A DNA stretch of 64,000 nt from Pelagibacteraceae bacterium AG-337-G04. GTDB taxonomy: Bacteria > Pseudomonadota > Alphaproteobacteria > Pelagibacterales > Pelagibacteraceae. A model generated the notes under the pieces. That model was given only the letters and a program-made list of their open reading frames with translations, ran no database searches and had not been told where the DNA came from. The position numbers and the translations under genes are program-made. Below are positions 10,714 through 21,487 of the stretch, one piece after another (the first letter of the stretch is position 1; each line of letters begins with the position of its first letter). The stretch covers positions 72,501 through 136,500 of the forward strand of contig QBZW01000003.1 in the NCBI GenBank assembly GCA_003282205.1. Reading direction: 5' to 3'.

Positions 10714-13236
10714 ATGTTAAACCCACTTAAAATATTTTCAAAGCTTATTAAAAGCGGAAATGAAAAGGAACTAGACCGAATTCAACAAATAGTCAATAAA
10801 GTTAATCTTTTAGAAAAAGATTTAGAAAATTTATCTGACGAAATGTTCCCAAAAAAAACCGAGAAACTAATTGAAGAAATTAAAAATGGTAAAAGTCTAA
10901 ACGACATATTGCCTGAAGCTTTCTCAATGGTTAGGGAGGCTTCTAAAAGAATTAGAAATGAAAGACACTTTGATGTTCAAGTAATTGGTGGTGTTGCTAT
11001 CCATGAGAATAAAATTGCAGAAATGAAAACTGGAGAAGGTAAAACATTAACCATAGCTCTTGCAGCTTTCCTTAACGCTCTCGAAAAAAAAGGTGTCCAT
11101 ATAGTAACTGTAAATGATTATTTGGCTAAGAGAGATAGCGAAAATATGGGTAAGATTTATGAGTTTTTAGGTTTAACCTGTGGATATATTAATACTGGGC
11201 AAGATGATTTGGAGAGAAAAGAAAATTACTCAAAAGATATAACTTATTCTACTAATAGTGAATTGGGCTTCGATTATTTAAGAGATAATATGAAATTTTC
11301 AAAAGTATCCATGGTTCATAGAGAACATAATTATGCGATTGTTGATGAAATTGACTCTTGTTTAATTGATGAGGCTAGAACACCTCTAATAATCTCAGGA
11401 GCAACAGAAGATAAAACTAATCAATATATAGCTGTTGATAAACTTGTGAAAAATTTGAAAGAAGAAGATTTTGAAATAGATGAAAAAGATAGAAATATTT
11501 TATTAACCAATAAAGGTGTGGATAATGTTGAAAATATATTTTCTAATGCTGGAATACTTAAAAATAAAAATTTTTATGATCCAGAAAACCTACATATTGT
11601 TCATTTAGTTAATCAATCATTACGTGCAATCCATCTTTTTCAGAGTGGTAGAGATTACATTGTAAAAGATGGACAAATAATAATAATTGATGAACAAACA
11701 GGGAGACAATTGCCTGGAAGAAGGTTTGGTGATGGTCTTCATCAAAGTCTAGAAGCAAAAGAAAATTTAACAATTAATGCTGAAAATCAAACCTTAGCAT
11801 CAATTACCTACCAAAATTTCTTCAAGCTTTATAAAAAATTGGCCGGATGTACTGGTACAGCCTTAACAGAGTCAGAGGAGTTTTTTGAAATTTATAATCT
11901 ACCAGTATTATCTATTCCTACTAATAAGCAGATGATCAGAAAAGATTCGAACGATCAAATATTTAGAACTAGTAAAGAAAAAGATGAAGCAATAGTTAGT
12001 AAGATTGTTGAATGTAACAGAAAAGGACAACCATTATTAGTTTTCACTTCAAGTATAAATAAATCTGAACACTTCTCAAATCTATTGGATAAAAAAAATA
12101 TAAAACATACAGTTTTAAATGCGAAAAATCACCAAAGAGAGGCTGAAATTATTGCAGATGCAGGAAAAAGAAACTCAATAATTATTACGACAAGTATTTC
12201 AGGAAGAGGCGTTGACATCAAATTAGGAGGTCAGGATGAGAGTGATAAAGCTGAAATAAAAAAATTGGGAGGATTGTTTGTTATTGGTACAGAAAGGATG
12301 GAAAGTAGGAGAGTAGATAATCAAGCTAGAGGAAGATCGGGAAGACAAGGTGATGAAGGTAGTTCTATATTCTATGTAAGTTTGGAGGACGATCTAATGA
12401 GAATATTTGGGTCTGAGTCTATGAATAATATGCTTGAAAAACTTGGACTTAAAGATGGAGAAAGTATAGACCATCCATGGATAAATAAAGCGTTAGAAAG
12501 AGCACAACAAAAAGTTGAAGCAAGAAATTTTGATATAAGAAAAACTCTTTTGAAGTTTGACAATGTTTTAAACGATCAACGGCAGGTAATATTTTCACAA
12601 AGAAATGAAGTAATAGAAAATAAAGATTCTAAGCAATATTCTGAAAACTTTTTGAATGAAATTATTGATGATTTGAAACTTAAGAAAACTAAAAGGTTAG
12701 CCAATGCAAGATCGAATGAAATCAATATGCAATTAAAATCTTTATTTGGAAAATCATTTGAAGAAAGTGAAATTAATGAATTAGTTAATCTTGAAAATAA
12801 GTTGTTTGAAGAAAAAATAAAAAACAAATTTAAAAGTTCAAGGGAAGAAAGAATAAAAATGTTAAATGAGGAACAATATAACGAAATAGAAAAAAGAATT
12901 TTTTTACAACTAATTGATCAAAATTGGAAATTACATATTCAATATTTAGAACAATTAAGACAAGTCATTGGTTTAAGATCTTATGGACAAAGAGATCCTT
13001 TGGTAGAATATAAGAAAGAAGCATTTACACTTTTTGAAAATTTATTGAGTAAACTTAAGTATGATTTAATTACAATTTTATTTAATTTAAAACTTATAGA
13101 AAGTAGCCAAGAAGAACAAAACAATGAGAATTTAAGTAAAAAGTTTAACGAATTTTCAACAAAAAAAATTGGAAGAAATGAACCCTGTCCTTGTAATTCT
13201 GGAAAGAAATATAAACATTGTCACGGAGCTTTATAA
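10714..13236 (+). CDS. secA: Preprotein translocase ATPase
   Basis: The motor of Sec-dependent export, 840 residues. The Walker A motif MKTGEGKT is near residue 104, the DEAD-like [14 protein letters not shown] follows, and helicase motif [10 protein letters not shown] lies in the second NBD. The C-terminus ends in a zinc-binding SEC-C tail [14 protein letters not shown], which in other bacteria contacts SecB and lipid. Its last bases overlap those of the convergent accA gene by 6 nt. Confidence 0.98.
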   Translation: MLNPLKIFSKLIKSGNEKELDRIQQIVNKVNLLEKDLENLSDEMFPKKTEKLIEEIKNGKSLNDILPEAFSMVREASKRIRNERHFDVQVIGGVAIHENKIAEMKTGEGKTLTIALAAFLNALEKKGVHIVTVNDYLAKRDSENMGKIYEFLGLTCGYINTGQDDLERKENYSKDITYSTNSELGFDYLRDNMKFSKVSMVHREHNYAIVDEIDSCLIDEARTPLIISGATEDKTNQYIAVDKLVKNLKEEDFEIDEKDRNILLTNKGVDNVENIFSNAGILKNKNFYDPENLHIVHLVNQSLRAIHLFQSGRDYIVKDGQIIIIDEQTGRQLPGRRFGDGLHQSLEAKENLTINAENQTLASITYQNFFKLYKKLAGCTGTALTESEEFFEIYNLPVLSIPTNKQMIRKDSNDQIFRTSKEKDEAIVSKIVECNRKGQPLLVFTSSINKSEHFSNLLDKKNIKHTVLNAKNHQREAEIIADAGKRNSIIITTSISGRGVDIKLGGQDESDKAEIKKLGGLFVIGTERMESRRVDNQARGRSGRQGDEGSSIFYVSLEDDLMRIFGSESMNNMLEKLGLKDGESIDHPWINKALERAQQKVEARNFDIRKTLLKFDNVLNDQRQVIFSQRNEVIENKDSKQYSENFLNEIIDDLKLKKTKRLANARSNEINMQLKSLFGKSFEESEINELVNLENKLFEEKIKNKFKSSREERIKMLNEEQYNEIEKRIFLQLIDQNWKLHIQYLEQLRQVIGLRSYGQRDPLVEYKKEAFTLFENLLSKLKYDLITILFNLKLIESSQEEQNNENLSKKFNEFSTKKIGRNEPCPCNSGKKYKHCHGAL

Positions 13237-14337
13237 AACAATACTTAAAAATAATATAAATAAAACTGCTGCAGATACACCATAATAAATGTTAGAATTC
13301 TTCTTAAAGTTTTGATTAATACTTTCAAATACATTTGCCTTCATTGATAGATCATTTCCATCATCTGATTTAGTTGTAAATCCTTTATTTCTCCCAATTG
13401 ACAAAAATTTATTTTTTCTATGAGTAAGAATTTCATCTTTATCCATTGTCTCAAAAAAATCTAAATTTTTCTTTAATGAGTCTCTTACATTATCCAATAC
13501 AAGATCTTTATCTCGATGAGCACCTCCAACTGGTTCTGGAATTATTTCATCAATTATATTTAATTTTAAAAGATCGCTAGATGACATTTTCATTGCAGTT
13601 GCAGCTTCTAGAGTTTTTTTTGGATCTCTCCATAAAATGGTAGCACATCCCTCTGGAGAAATGACAGAGTATATTGCATTTTGAAGCATTATTACTTTAT
13701 TAGATGATGCTAAAGCAATTGCTCCACCAGACCCTCCTTCGCCAATTATTATCGCAATTGTAGGGACAGTTAACTTCATAGAGCATTCAATAGATTTTGC
13801 TATTGCTTCAGCTTGACCTCTCTCCTCTGCACCAACTCCTGGGTATGCTCCTGGAGTATCTACAATAGAAATAATTGGAATTTTAAACTTGTTAGCTAAC
13901 TCCATAAGTCTAATTGTTTTTCTGTAACCCTCTGGTCTCATCATTCCAAAATTATGATCTATTCTTTTATTAAGATCTGATCCCTTTTCCTGACCAATTA
14001 CTAAAACAGATTTACCATCAAATTTTGCAAAACCAGCTATAACAGCTTTGTCTTCACCATAATATCTATCTCCTGAAAGTTGAATAAAATCATCAAAAAG
14101 ATTTTCAACAAAAAATTTTGCTTTAGGTCTATCTTCATGACGAGCAACTAATGCTGTCTGCCACGGATCTAAGTTAGAATAAATTTTCTCTAACTTTTCA
14201 TTTATTTCTTCTTCAACTTTGCTTATTCTTGAAGTATCGACTTCAGATAATCCCTCCTGATTATAGGGGTCTTTTAATTTATCTAATTCTTCCTCAAGAT
14301 TTTTGATATCTGTTTCAAAATTTAGGTAATTTTTCAT
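13231..14337 (-). CDS. accA: Acetyl-CoA carboxylase carboxyltransferase alpha subunit with C-terminal membrane anchor
   Basis: AccA pairs with AccD (36727-37656) to transfer carboxyl from biotin to acetyl-CoA. The first 318 or so residues are standard, with the [12 protein letters not shown] and [10 protein letters not shown] blocks. The protein has 368 residues, about 50 more than usual: the extension is hydrophilic and then ends in one hydrophobic helix ([18 protein letters not shown]) at the extreme C-terminus, a predicted tail anchor. Membrane attachment is inferred from sequence. Confidence 0.95.
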   Translation of the reverse strand: MKNYLNFETDIKNLEEELDKLKDPYNQEGLSEVDTSRISKVEEEINEKLEKIYSNLDPWQTALVARHEDRPKAKFFVENLFDDFIQLSGDRYYGEDKAVIAGFAKFDGKSVLVIGQEKGSDLNKRIDHNFGMMRPEGYRKTIRLMELANKFKIPIISIVDTPGAYPGVGAEERGQAEAIAKSIECSMKLTVPTIAIIIGEGGSGGAIALASSNKVIMLQNAIYSVISPEGCATILWRDPKKTLEAATAMKMSSSDLLKLNIIDEIIPEPVGGAHRDKDLVLDNVRDSLKKNLDFFETMDKDEILTHRKNKFLSIGRNKGFTTKSDDGNDLSMKANVFESINQNFKKNSNIYYGVSAAVLFILFLSIVL

Positions 14338-14390
14338 TTAAAGTATGTATTATAAACAAAAAAGGCAATAAATTGTTAAAATAAGTAATT

Positions 14391-14419
14391 TTGATTGCGC
14401 AAAAATGACAATTTATTAT
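14391..14419 (+). promoter_or_regulatory. putative glcB promoter
   Basis: TTGATT at 14391-14396, a 17-bp spacer and TATTAT at 14414-14419 form a good sigma-70-type promoter. Transcription would start around 14426, only about 8 nt before the glcB ATG, giving a nearly leaderless mRNA with no Shine-Dalgarno site. Confidence 0.45.
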
Positions 14420-14433
14420 AAGATTTTCAATTT

Positions 14434-16584
14434 ATGAGAGAGCAATACATCAAAATCCACAACTTATCTGTAGCAAAAGAACTAGCTGATTTTGTCAAAA
14501 ATGAGCTTTTACTGGATACTAACGTTGGTCCTGACGAGTTCTGGAAAGGTTTTGACAAAGCAGTGCATGAATTAGCTCCTAAAAATAAAAAATTACTCGA
14601 AATCAGAGAAACATTACAACAAGAAATAGATCTGTGGCATAAAAAAAATAGAGACCACGAGATTGACTATAATAAATATAAAAATTTTTTGGAAGAAATA
14701 GGTTATTTAAAAAAAGAAGGTGAAGATTTTAAAATAACAACTAAAAATTTAGATGAAGAAATATCAAATATAGCAGGACCACAATTAGTTGTTCCAATAA
14801 TGAATTCTAGATATAGCTTGAATGCTGCTAATGCAAGATGGGTAAGCTTATATGACAGTCTTTATGGATCAAATATAATAGAGTCTGAAGAAAGTGGAAG
14901 TGAAAAATATGATCCTTTAAGAGGACAAGAAGTAATTAAATACACTAGAAACTTTTTGAACAAATTTTTTCCAATAAATGATCTTGACTGGAAAGATATT
15001 ACAGGTTTAGCAGTAAATAATAAAAAACTCTCAATCTATAAGGAAAATAAAGAATATAATTTATCAGATTTAGAGAAGTTTATTGGTTATAGAGGGGATG
15101 CGGTCAAACCAAATGCTATAATCTTAAAAAATAATAATCTTCATCTTGAAATAATTATTAATCCCAGAGCATTTAGTGCTGCAAGAGATGCTGCTGGTAT
15201 AAGCGATATTATAGTTGAGTCTGCTGTATCAACAATTTGTGACCATGAAGATAGTGTAGCCGCAGTAGATGCTGAAGATAAAGTAAATTGTTATAGAAAT
15301 TGGCTAGGATTGATGAAAGGAAATTTAAAATCAATATTTGAGAAAAATGGTAAAGAATTAGAAAGAAAACTTAATCCAGATAGGAGCTACACTTCATTGA
15401 ATGGTGAAAAGTTAAAACTTCATGGAAGAAGTCTTTTGCTTGTGAGAAACGTTGGACACCTAATGACAAACCCTGCAATTACTTTAAATGATGGATCAGA
15501 AGTTCCTGAGGGAATAATGGATGCTTTTATAACCTCAGCAGCTTGTATTCATGATTTAAAAAGAAAAGGTAATTCGAGAGAAGGATCAATTTATATTGTT
15601 AAACCAAAAATGCATGGTCCAGAGGAAACAGAATTTACTAATTTAATTTTTACAAAAGTTGAAGAAGTATTAAAATTAGAAAAAAATACAATTAAGTGTG
15701 GAATTATGGATGAAGAAAGAAGAACATCTGCAAACCTTAAAGAATGTATTAGAACACTTAAACACAGAGTATTTTTTATCAACACTGGATTTTTAGATAG
15801 AACTGGTGATGAAATGCACACTTCAATGGAAGCTGGACCAATGATCAAAAAAGGAGATATGAAAGAGTCTAAATGGATTAAAACCTATGAGGATAATAAT
15901 GTTGATATAGGCTTAAAATGTGGGTTTTCAGGTGTTGCTCAAATAGGTAAGGGAATGTGGGCCATGCCAGACAAAATGAATGAAATGATGGAACAAAAAA
16001 TTGGACATGTGAATGCAGGTGCAAATTGTGCTTGGGTTCCTTCTCCAACTGCCGCTGCATTGCATGTTATGCACTATCATGAAGTAAATGTTTTTGATAA
16101 ACAAAAAGCAATATTAAAAAGAGAACCATCAAAATTATCTGATCTTCTTACTATTCCAATAGCAGATCGTCCTAATTGGTCTGTTGATGAGATAAATACT
16201 GAAATTTCAAATTCTGCTCAAACTATTTTGGGTTATGTAGTCAGATGGATTGATCAAGGTATAGGTTGTTCCAAAGTTCCAGATATAAATGATATTGGAT
16301 TAATGGAAGATAGAGCAACATTAAGAATTTCATCTCAACATATTGCAAATTGGCTTCATCATGGGTTATGTTCGAATAGACAGGTTCTTGAAATTTTAAA
16401 AAAAATGGCAAAAATTGTTGATAAACAGAATAAAGACGATCCAAACTACGATAGTATGTCTCCAGAATATGATAAATCTATTGCCTTTAAAGCAGCATGT
16501 GAATTAATCTTTCATGGAAAGTCACAGCCTTCTGGCTATACAGAACCTCTCTTGCACTTGAACAGATTAATTAAAAAAAGTTAA
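14434..16584 (+). CDS. glcB: Malate synthase G
   Basis: Condenses glyoxylate with acetyl-CoA to malate in the glyoxylate bypass. At 716 residues it has the length of the monomeric G isoform. Recognisable blocks include the region around [22 protein letters not shown]-like [25 protein letters not shown] and the active-site C-terminal part NWLHHG. The upstream gap to divergent accA is only 96 bp, with no riboswitch-sized leader. Confidence 0.97.
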   Translation: MREQYIKIHNLSVAKELADFVKNELLLDTNVGPDEFWKGFDKAVHELAPKNKKLLEIRETLQQEIDLWHKKNRDHEIDYNKYKNFLEEIGYLKKEGEDFKITTKNLDEEISNIAGPQLVVPIMNSRYSLNAANARWVSLYDSLYGSNIIESEESGSEKYDPLRGQEVIKYTRNFLNKFFPINDLDWKDITGLAVNNKKLSIYKENKEYNLSDLEKFIGYRGDAVKPNAIILKNNNLHLEIIINPRAFSAARDAAGISDIIVESAVSTICDHEDSVAAVDAEDKVNCYRNWLGLMKGNLKSIFEKNGKELERKLNPDRSYTSLNGEKLKLHGRSLLLVRNVGHLMTNPAITLNDGSEVPEGIMDAFITSAACIHDLKRKGNSREGSIYIVKPKMHGPEETEFTNLIFTKVEEVLKLEKNTIKCGIMDEERRTSANLKECIRTLKHRVFFINTGFLDRTGDEMHTSMEAGPMIKKGDMKESKWIKTYEDNNVDIGLKCGFSGVAQIGKGMWAMPDKMNEMMEQKIGHVNAGANCAWVPSPTAAALHVMHYHEVNVFDKQKAILKREPSKLSDLLTIPIADRPNWSVDEINTEISNSAQTILGYVVRWIDQGIGCSKVPDINDIGLMEDRATLRISSQHIANWLHHGLCSNRQVLEILKKMAKIVDKQNKDDPNYDSMSPEYDKSIAFKAACELIFHGKSQPSGYTEPLLHLNRLIKKS

Positions 16585-17190
16585 TTAAGCCTCTAGTTTT
16601 TTTCTGTTTTTAAAAGCAGATATAAGAGTACCGTCGTCTAAATTTTCGATTTCCCCACCTACTGGTAAACCTTGAGCTAGTTTCGAAATCTTGATGTTTG
16701 TTTTTTTTAGAGTATCTTGAATATAAAAAGCAGTAGTTTGGCCCTCCACAGTTGCACTTGTTGCCAAAATTACCTCATCTATATTATCCCTCCTTATTCT
16801 TTCTACTAGGGAATTAATCAGCAGGTCTTCCTTGTTTTGACTATTATTATTTGAAAGTGTTCCTCCAAGAATATGAAAATAACCTTGAAAAATAGATGAA
16901 CTTTCTATTGCCCATTGGTCTGAAATATTTTCTACAACACAAATTTTATTAAATTTTTTACTCTTATTTTCACAATTATCACATGGATTATTATTTGATT
17001 TTAAAGTTCCACAAATTTTACATCTAATAACATTTTTAAATATCTCACTTAAGTTTTGAGCCAATGGTTTTAATAGTTCTTGACGATTGTTAATCATTTT
17101 CAAAATCATTCTTTTTGCAGACTTAGGTCCTAACCCTGGTAGTTTTGAAATTAACTTAATTAAATTTTCTATTTCAGGAATATTTTGCAT
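16585..17190 (-). CDS. recR: Recombination mediator RecR
   Basis: Acts with RecF/RecO in loading RecA at gaps. In 201 residues there is an N-terminal helix-hairpin-helix (KLPGLGPKSAKRM), a four-cysteine zinc finger starting CKICG, and a Toprim domain containing EVILATSATVEGQTTA. It ends the dnaX-ybaB-recR cluster, 5 nt after ybaB. The final bases meet the glcB stop without overlap. Confidence 0.96.
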   Translation of the reverse strand: MQNIPEIENLIKLISKLPGLGPKSAKRMILKMINNRQELLKPLAQNLSEIFKNVIRCKICGTLKSNNNPCDNCENKSKKFNKICVVENISDQWAIESSSIFQGYFHILGGTLSNNNSQNKEDLLINSLVERIRRDNIDEVILATSATVEGQTTAFYIQDTLKKTNIKISKLAQGLPVGGEIENLDDGTLISAFKNRKKLEA

Positions 17191-17195
17191 TTAAA

Positions 17196-17513
17196 TTATA
17201 AAGGCCACTTAAATCCAGGTATTCCAAAATTTCCTGAAGCCTTAGAAATTTCCTCTGCCGTTTTTGATTTAAGTTGTGATTTTGCGTTATTGTGAGCAGC
17301 AGTAATAAGATCTTCTAGTATTACTTTTTCTTCTTTTAGAACATTTTCACTTAGTTTAATTGAAATCATAGTTCCCTCTCCATTTAACGTAACCTTTACA
17401 TCATTAGCTCCCGAGACACCTTCAACCTCGATCTTTTTAATATTTTCTTGGCTTTCTTTCATTTTACTCTCAATTTCTTTAGCTTTTTCCATTAATTTTG
17501 AAAAATCTGTCAC
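17196..17513 (-). CDS. ybaB: YbaB/EbfC nucleoid-associated protein
   Basis: A small DNA-binding protein of 105 residues with the family pattern: an N-terminal helix of KEIESKMKESQENIKK type, a beta hairpin with VEGVSGANDVKVTLNGEG, and a C-terminal helix ending in FGIPGFKWPL. It lies between dnaX (1 nt) and recR in the classical order. Confidence 0.95.
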   Translation of the reverse strand: MTDFSKLMEKAKEIESKMKESQENIKKIEVEGVSGANDVKVTLNGEGTMISIKLSENVLKEEKVILEDLITAAHNNAKSQLKSKTAEEISKASGNFGIPGFKWPL

Positions 17514-17514
17514 T

Positions 17515-19149
17515 CTAATCCTCTTTCAACTCAACATTTATTAATTCTGCATCAGGAAATGCTTCGATCACTTTTTTATATGCTTCAGACTTTTTAGTAT
17601 CATCAAATATTTTTTTCTCGTCAATTTTATTTTTTTCTTTTTTTGAAATTTGTCCTTGGTTTTTTGATAGAGAAATAATCCATCTCTTAGATGTCCATTC
17701 ATACAGTTTGTTTGATAGATTTTTAATAAAGTCTTTGTCTAAGTTTTCATTAAAAGATATTTCTATTAAACCCTCAGAGAATGAAACCAAATTTGTATTT
17801 GTTTCAAGCTCATATTTAAGCTTAGCTTCTTTCCTTTCTGTACATAAATTTATCAAACTTTCAAATGAACCAATTTTAAGTTCATTAATTACTTCATCTT
17901 TATTTAAATTTGGTTCAATTTTTTCTTGTTGTGAAATATTTTTGATTTGATCTATTGTTTTGTTTGTATTTTTTTTCTTAGGTTCTTTAATTAAAGTGTC
18001 AGAATTTTTTGCAGTATAACTTTCCTCAACATTTTTTTCCTTAAAACCTTTTATTCTCATTAATCTGAAAAGGAACATTTCAACTGATAAATTTGGATTT
18101 GAAACAATATTAATTTCCTCAATTGTATCAAGTGTAAATTGCCAAAAAAGGATTATGTCCTTTGTATCTAAATTTTCAGATATAGTTGAAAGATTAACAA
18201 AATCTTGATCATTTAAAGAAAAATTATTTCCATCTAATTTTATAAAATTGATATTTTTTAGATAATATAAAACCTCAAGAAAATCATTCAAAAAAATTTT
18301 GGGATCTACACCAGAATCATAAATTTTTCTATACAACTCAAATACTTTTTTTTCATCCCCATTAAACAGATTTTTTATTAATTCTATCAGAGTACTTTTA
18401 TCAAAATATCCATAAATACTTTGTGCTTTATGTAGATTTAATTCATCATCATTTTGATTGCCTACAATTCCGCGATCCAATAAAGATAATGCATCTCTAA
18501 CAGATCCTTCTGAAATTTTAACAATTAATTTTAAAGCTTCATCAGAAACTTTGCCGCCTTCTTTGTCTTTAATGATTTTTATATACTTAAAAAGCTCTTC
18601 AGATTTTACTCTAGAGAGATTAAAACGTTGACATCTCGATATTACTGTTACAGGAATTTTTTTGATTTCGGTTGTTGCAAAAATAAATTTTAAATATTTT
18701 GGTGGTTCCTCAAGAGTTTTTAAAAGTGCATTAAATGCTTGCTTACTTAACATATGAACTTCATCAATAATAAATATTTTATATTTAGCAGTTGTTGGTC
18801 CATATCTTGAAAATTCAATAAGCTCTCTAACATCATCAACACCGGTCTTACTTGCAGCGTCCATCTCCAGAACATCAATATGGTTTGAGTTAACAATTGA
18901 ATTACAATGTTCACAAAAATCTTTTTTGCAAAGATTTTCAACACCATTCTCACAATTTAATGACTTTGCAACTATTCTTGCGAATGTTGTTTTTCCCACT
19001 CCCCTAATACCTGTAAACAAGAATGCATTAGGTGACTTGTCAGAAATTATTGAATTTTTGATTGTTTCAGCAATAATCTCTTGGCCGATTAAATCCTCAA
19101 ACACTTGAGGTCTATATTTTAAAGCTAGCACTTTCGAATTTTCTGTCAT
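17515..19149 (-). CDS. dnaX: DNA polymerase III subunits gamma/tau
   Basis: Clamp-loader ATPase of the replisome, 544 residues. It begins with LALKYRPQVFEDLIGQ, has Walker A GIRGVGKTT, a zinc module CENGVENLCKKDFCEHC, Walker B FIIDEVHML and sensor segment. The C-terminal part is short and charged, as in a reduced tau. I chose ATG at 19149 because an in-frame upstream start (19164) would lie inside the SRP RNA gene. Confidence 0.95.
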   Translation of the reverse strand: MTENSKVLALKYRPQVFEDLIGQEIIAETIKNSIISDKSPNAFLFTGIRGVGKTTFARIVAKSLNCENGVENLCKKDFCEHCNSIVNSNHIDVLEMDAASKTGVDDVRELIEFSRYGPTTAKYKIFIIDEVHMLSKQAFNALLKTLEEPPKYLKFIFATTEIKKIPVTVISRCQRFNLSRVKSEELFKYIKIIKDKEGGKVSDEALKLIVKISEGSVRDALSLLDRGIVGNQNDDELNLHKAQSIYGYFDKSTLIELIKNLFNGDEKKVFELYRKIYDSGVDPKIFLNDFLEVLYYLKNINFIKLDGNNFSLNDQDFVNLSTISENLDTKDIILFWQFTLDTIEEINIVSNPNLSVEMFLFRLMRIKGFKEKNVEESYTAKNSDTLIKEPKKKNTNKTIDQIKNISQQEKIEPNLNKDEVINELKIGSFESLINLCTERKEAKLKYELETNTNLVSFSEGLIEISFNENLDKDFIKNLSNKLYEWTSKRWIISLSKNQGQISKKEKNKIDEKKIFDDTKKSEAYKKVIEAFPDAELINVELKED

Positions 19150-19155
19150 TTTTAA

Positions 19156-19242
19156 GGAGACCAACCAACCTGGAAAATACTCACTACCCTTGCTATCTTT
19201 CGATCCTAGGGGATTTGTGGTAACACCACCTGATTGGCCTCC
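19156..19242 (-). ncRNA. ffs: Signal recognition particle 4.5S RNA
   Basis: On the minus strand a long helix closes with GGAGGCCAATC and GGTTGGTTGGTCTCC. The apex is AGGATCGAAAGATAGCA: the conserved SRP motif AGG, a 3-bp stem, a GNRA loop (GAAA), the stem return and AGCA. Many bacteria, including alphaproteobacteria and Bacillus, have the SRP RNA just upstream of dnaX, which is its position here. The mature ends are estimates. Confidence 0.85.
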
Positions 19243-19291
19243 AACTTTATTATATCAATAAAAAATTCTATTCCACAAGAAAGTTATAAAT

Positions 19292-20119
19292 TTATTTTTG
19301 TCTAAATTTATCGGATTTATAAACACCTAGAACGTGCATATCTTGACAATGCAGACCCAATTCCTCAAGTGAGTTTTTGATTTTTGGAGACTCTAAATGT
19401 CCATCAATATCACATAGAAAAAAATATGAGGAAAATGAGTTCTTTTCGGGAAAACTTTGTAGTTTGCTCATATTAACTCCATTTATTGCAAATCCTGATA
19501 GTGCAGAGTAAAGAGCAGCGGGTTTACTTTTCAACTTAAATAATATTGATGTTATATGATCATCACCAGAAAAATCCGGCTGATAAATATCTTTACCAAG
19601 TAATAAAAATCTAGTCACGTTATCTTTATCATCTTGGATGCTTTCTTGTAGAATTTTAAGACCATATATTTCTGCACTAAGACTAGAAGCTATAGCAGCT
19701 TTAGATTTGTCTTTAGTTTCTGAGACAAATTTTGCTGAGCCAGCTGTGTCTGCTCTAACATTTTCTATAAATTTTTTCTTCTTAATAAAACTTGAAGATT
19801 GACTTAATGCTTGTGCATGTGAGTAAACATCTTTAATGTCTTCTATATTTGAGTCTTTTAATCCTAATAGATTATGATTAATTGGAAAAAAATGCTCTGC
19901 ATAAATATTTAATCTGTATTTAAAGATTAAATACTCGACACCTATATTTCCGGTTGTTTTATTTGACTCTGGAATTAAAGATTTTATTAAATTATCTTCA
20001 TTAGACCTTTCAAAGCATTCATCAAATGTTTTGCAGGGTATTGTTTCACTCTCTGGATACATTTTTTTAGCACAACTTTCGCTATAGCTACCTGCAACAC
20101 CTTGATAAGCAATTTTCAT
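19292..20119 (-). CDS. pheA: Prephenate dehydratase
   Basis: Converts prephenate to phenylpyruvate for phenylalanine. The 275-residue protein has only the dehydratase and ACT parts, with no chorismate mutase domain, as in many alphaproteobacteria. It opens with IAYQGVAGSYSE, contains the dehydratase motif region DTAGSAKFV and N-VTRFLLLG, and ends with an ACT domain (ALSGFAINGVNMSKLQSFP) that usually binds phenylalanine for feedback. It follows kdsB after 3 nt. Confidence 0.94.
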   Translation of the reverse strand: MKIAYQGVAGSYSESCAKKMYPESETIPCKTFDECFERSNEDNLIKSLIPESNKTTGNIGVEYLIFKYRLNIYAEHFFPINHNLLGLKDSNIEDIKDVYSHAQALSQSSSFIKKKKFIENVRADTAGSAKFVSETKDKSKAAIASSLSAEIYGLKILQESIQDDKDNVTRFLLLGKDIYQPDFSGDDHITSILFKLKSKPAALYSALSGFAINGVNMSKLQSFPEKNSFSSYFFLCDIDGHLESPKIKNSLEELGLHCQDMHVLGVYKSDKFRQK

Positions 20120-20122
20120 AAT

Positions 20123-20860
20123 TTAATTTTTATATTCCATAATTTTTTTTATTTCTAGATAATCTTCAGCTGTATCTACACCAATTGGTTTAGTTTTTGC
20201 TAATCCAACGTCTATTTCAATATTGTTATCCATTAATCTTAATTGTTCTAGTTTTTGCGATTTTTCATGCTGAGTTTGCTCTAATTGAACAAACTTTGCT
20301 AAATATGAAACATTATAAATATAAATTCCAATATGGTGGTAAATATTTTTTTGAGTATTTTTAATTTCTCTCTTAAATGATGAAGCTATTGATAGATTGT
20401 TTTGATGAAGTTCCTCTTTTGTAGTTACTTTAACAATATTTTTGTTTAAGAAAAATTTTTCATCTTCGATTTGACAGGCTAATGTTGAAATTTTAGATTT
20501 TTTTTCAATAGTTTTTTTTAGGAGATTATTAACATCCTTAATGTCAAGCATAGGTTCATCTCCTTGAAGATTTATTACATATTCAATATTGTCATCTTTT
20601 AACCCTTGATAAGCCTCAAAAATTCTGTCTGTTCCAGTTTTATGATCTTTTTTGGTTAAAATACATTTTCCTCCGTGCTTAGTCACCTCTTCAAATATTT
20701 CTTTATCTCCTGTTGCAACATAACTTTCGCCAATAAGAGACGATTTTGCAATTTTGTAAACATGATTGATAATTGAAATATTATTGATTTTTAATAATGG
20801 TTTATTTGGTAACCTTGTGGCAGCTAACCTTGAAGGGATTAAAATTATTGTTTTGCTCAT
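20123..20860 (-). CDS. kdsB: 3-deoxy-manno-octulosonate cytidylyltransferase
   Basis: Activates KDO as CMP-KDO for lipopolysaccharide core synthesis. It has 245 residues, the N-terminal nucleotide-binding motif IIPSRLAATRLPNKPL, and the substrate segment YVINLQGDEPMLD. The window also encodes KdsD (26876-27856), two steps earlier in the pathway, implying that the cell makes LPS. It is the first gene of a kdsB-pheA pair. Confidence 0.96.
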   Translation of the reverse strand: MSKTIILIPSRLAATRLPNKPLLKINNISIINHVYKIAKSSLIGESYVATGDKEIFEEVTKHGGKCILTKKDHKTGTDRIFEAYQGLKDDNIEYVINLQGDEPMLDIKDVNNLLKKTIEKKSKISTLACQIEDEKFFLNKNIVKVTTKEELHQNNLSIASSFKREIKNTQKNIYHHIGIYIYNVSYLAKFVQLEQTQHEKSQKLEQLRLMDNNIEIDVGLAKTKPIGVDTAEDYLEIKKIMEYKN

Positions 20861-20874
20861 AAACTAAGTATTAT

Positions 20875-20889
20875 GCGTCTTTCAGACGC
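20875..20889. other. perfect hairpin between divergent kdsB and cytochrome c gene
   Basis: GCGTCT and AGACGC are separated by 3 nt, with partly complementary AT-rich flanks (TTAT and AATAA). It lies 15 nt upstream of kdsB within the 96-bp divergent intergenic region. It could be an operator or an mRNA structure; no family was recognised. Confidence 0.4.
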
Positions 20890-20956
20890 AATAATTAATT
20901 TTAAATTTAGTTTTTTTTTTGTTTAACATGTTATACGAGGTTAACTATTAAAAATC

Positions 20957-21487
20957 ATGGATTCATTTGAGATTAATAAAATTATAGCAGCTGTTGTAGT
21001 TATTTTTGTTGTGATATTTGGAATCACCAAAATTTCAGACATTATATATTATGTAGAGAAACCAAGCCAGTCAGCTTATAAAGTTGAATTTGCTGAAACA
21101 GATAGCACAAAAGCTTCCACAGCAGTTGGAACAGTTGATATAGCCGCTCTATTAGCAATGGGAAGTATCGATCATGGAAAAAAAGTTTTTAAGAAATGTA
21201 GTGCGTGTCATTCTATTAAAAAGGGTGGAAGAAATAATATTGGCCCAGCACTTTATAATGTATTAGGTAGAAATATGGGAGCTTTAGAAGATTACAAATA
21301 TTCAAAAGCCTTGATAGCATTTGGAAAAGACTGGACTTTTGAAGAGATGAATAGTTTTTTAATAAAACCTGCTACATATATAAAAGGTACCAAGATGGCT
21401 TTTGCTGGATTAAAGAAAGAGAAAGATAGAGCATCGGTAATTCTTTATATGAATGCTAATGCTGATAGTCCTTTACAACTACCTTAA
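20957..21487 (+). CDS. Membrane-anchored c-type cytochrome
   Basis: A 176-residue class I cytochrome c. An uncleaved N-terminal signal anchor spans about residues 7-28, a short linker follows, and the single heme site is KCSACHSIKKGG with a likely axial methionine in GTKMAF. The build is like CycM/cytochrome c552 that carries electrons from the bc1 complex to the terminal oxidase. The electron-transfer partner is inferred. Confidence 0.9.
   Translation: MDSFEINKIIAAVVVIFVVIFGITKISDIIYYVEKPSQSAYKVEFAETDSTKASTAVGTVDIAALLAMGSIDHGKKVFKKCSACHSIKKGGRNNIGPALYNVLGRNMGALEDYKYSKALIAFGKDWTFEEMNSFLIKPATYIKGTKMAFAGLKKEKDRASVILYMNANADSPLQLP

Noticed and set aside
14338-14433. Glycine riboswitch before glcB
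   Set aside because: Looked for because it is known in SAR11; the gap is too short and no aptamer consensus is visible.
19149-19164. Longer dnaX with start at 19164
   Set aside because: The extension would overlap the closing stem of the SRP RNA; the MTENSKVLALKYRPQ start fits the family.
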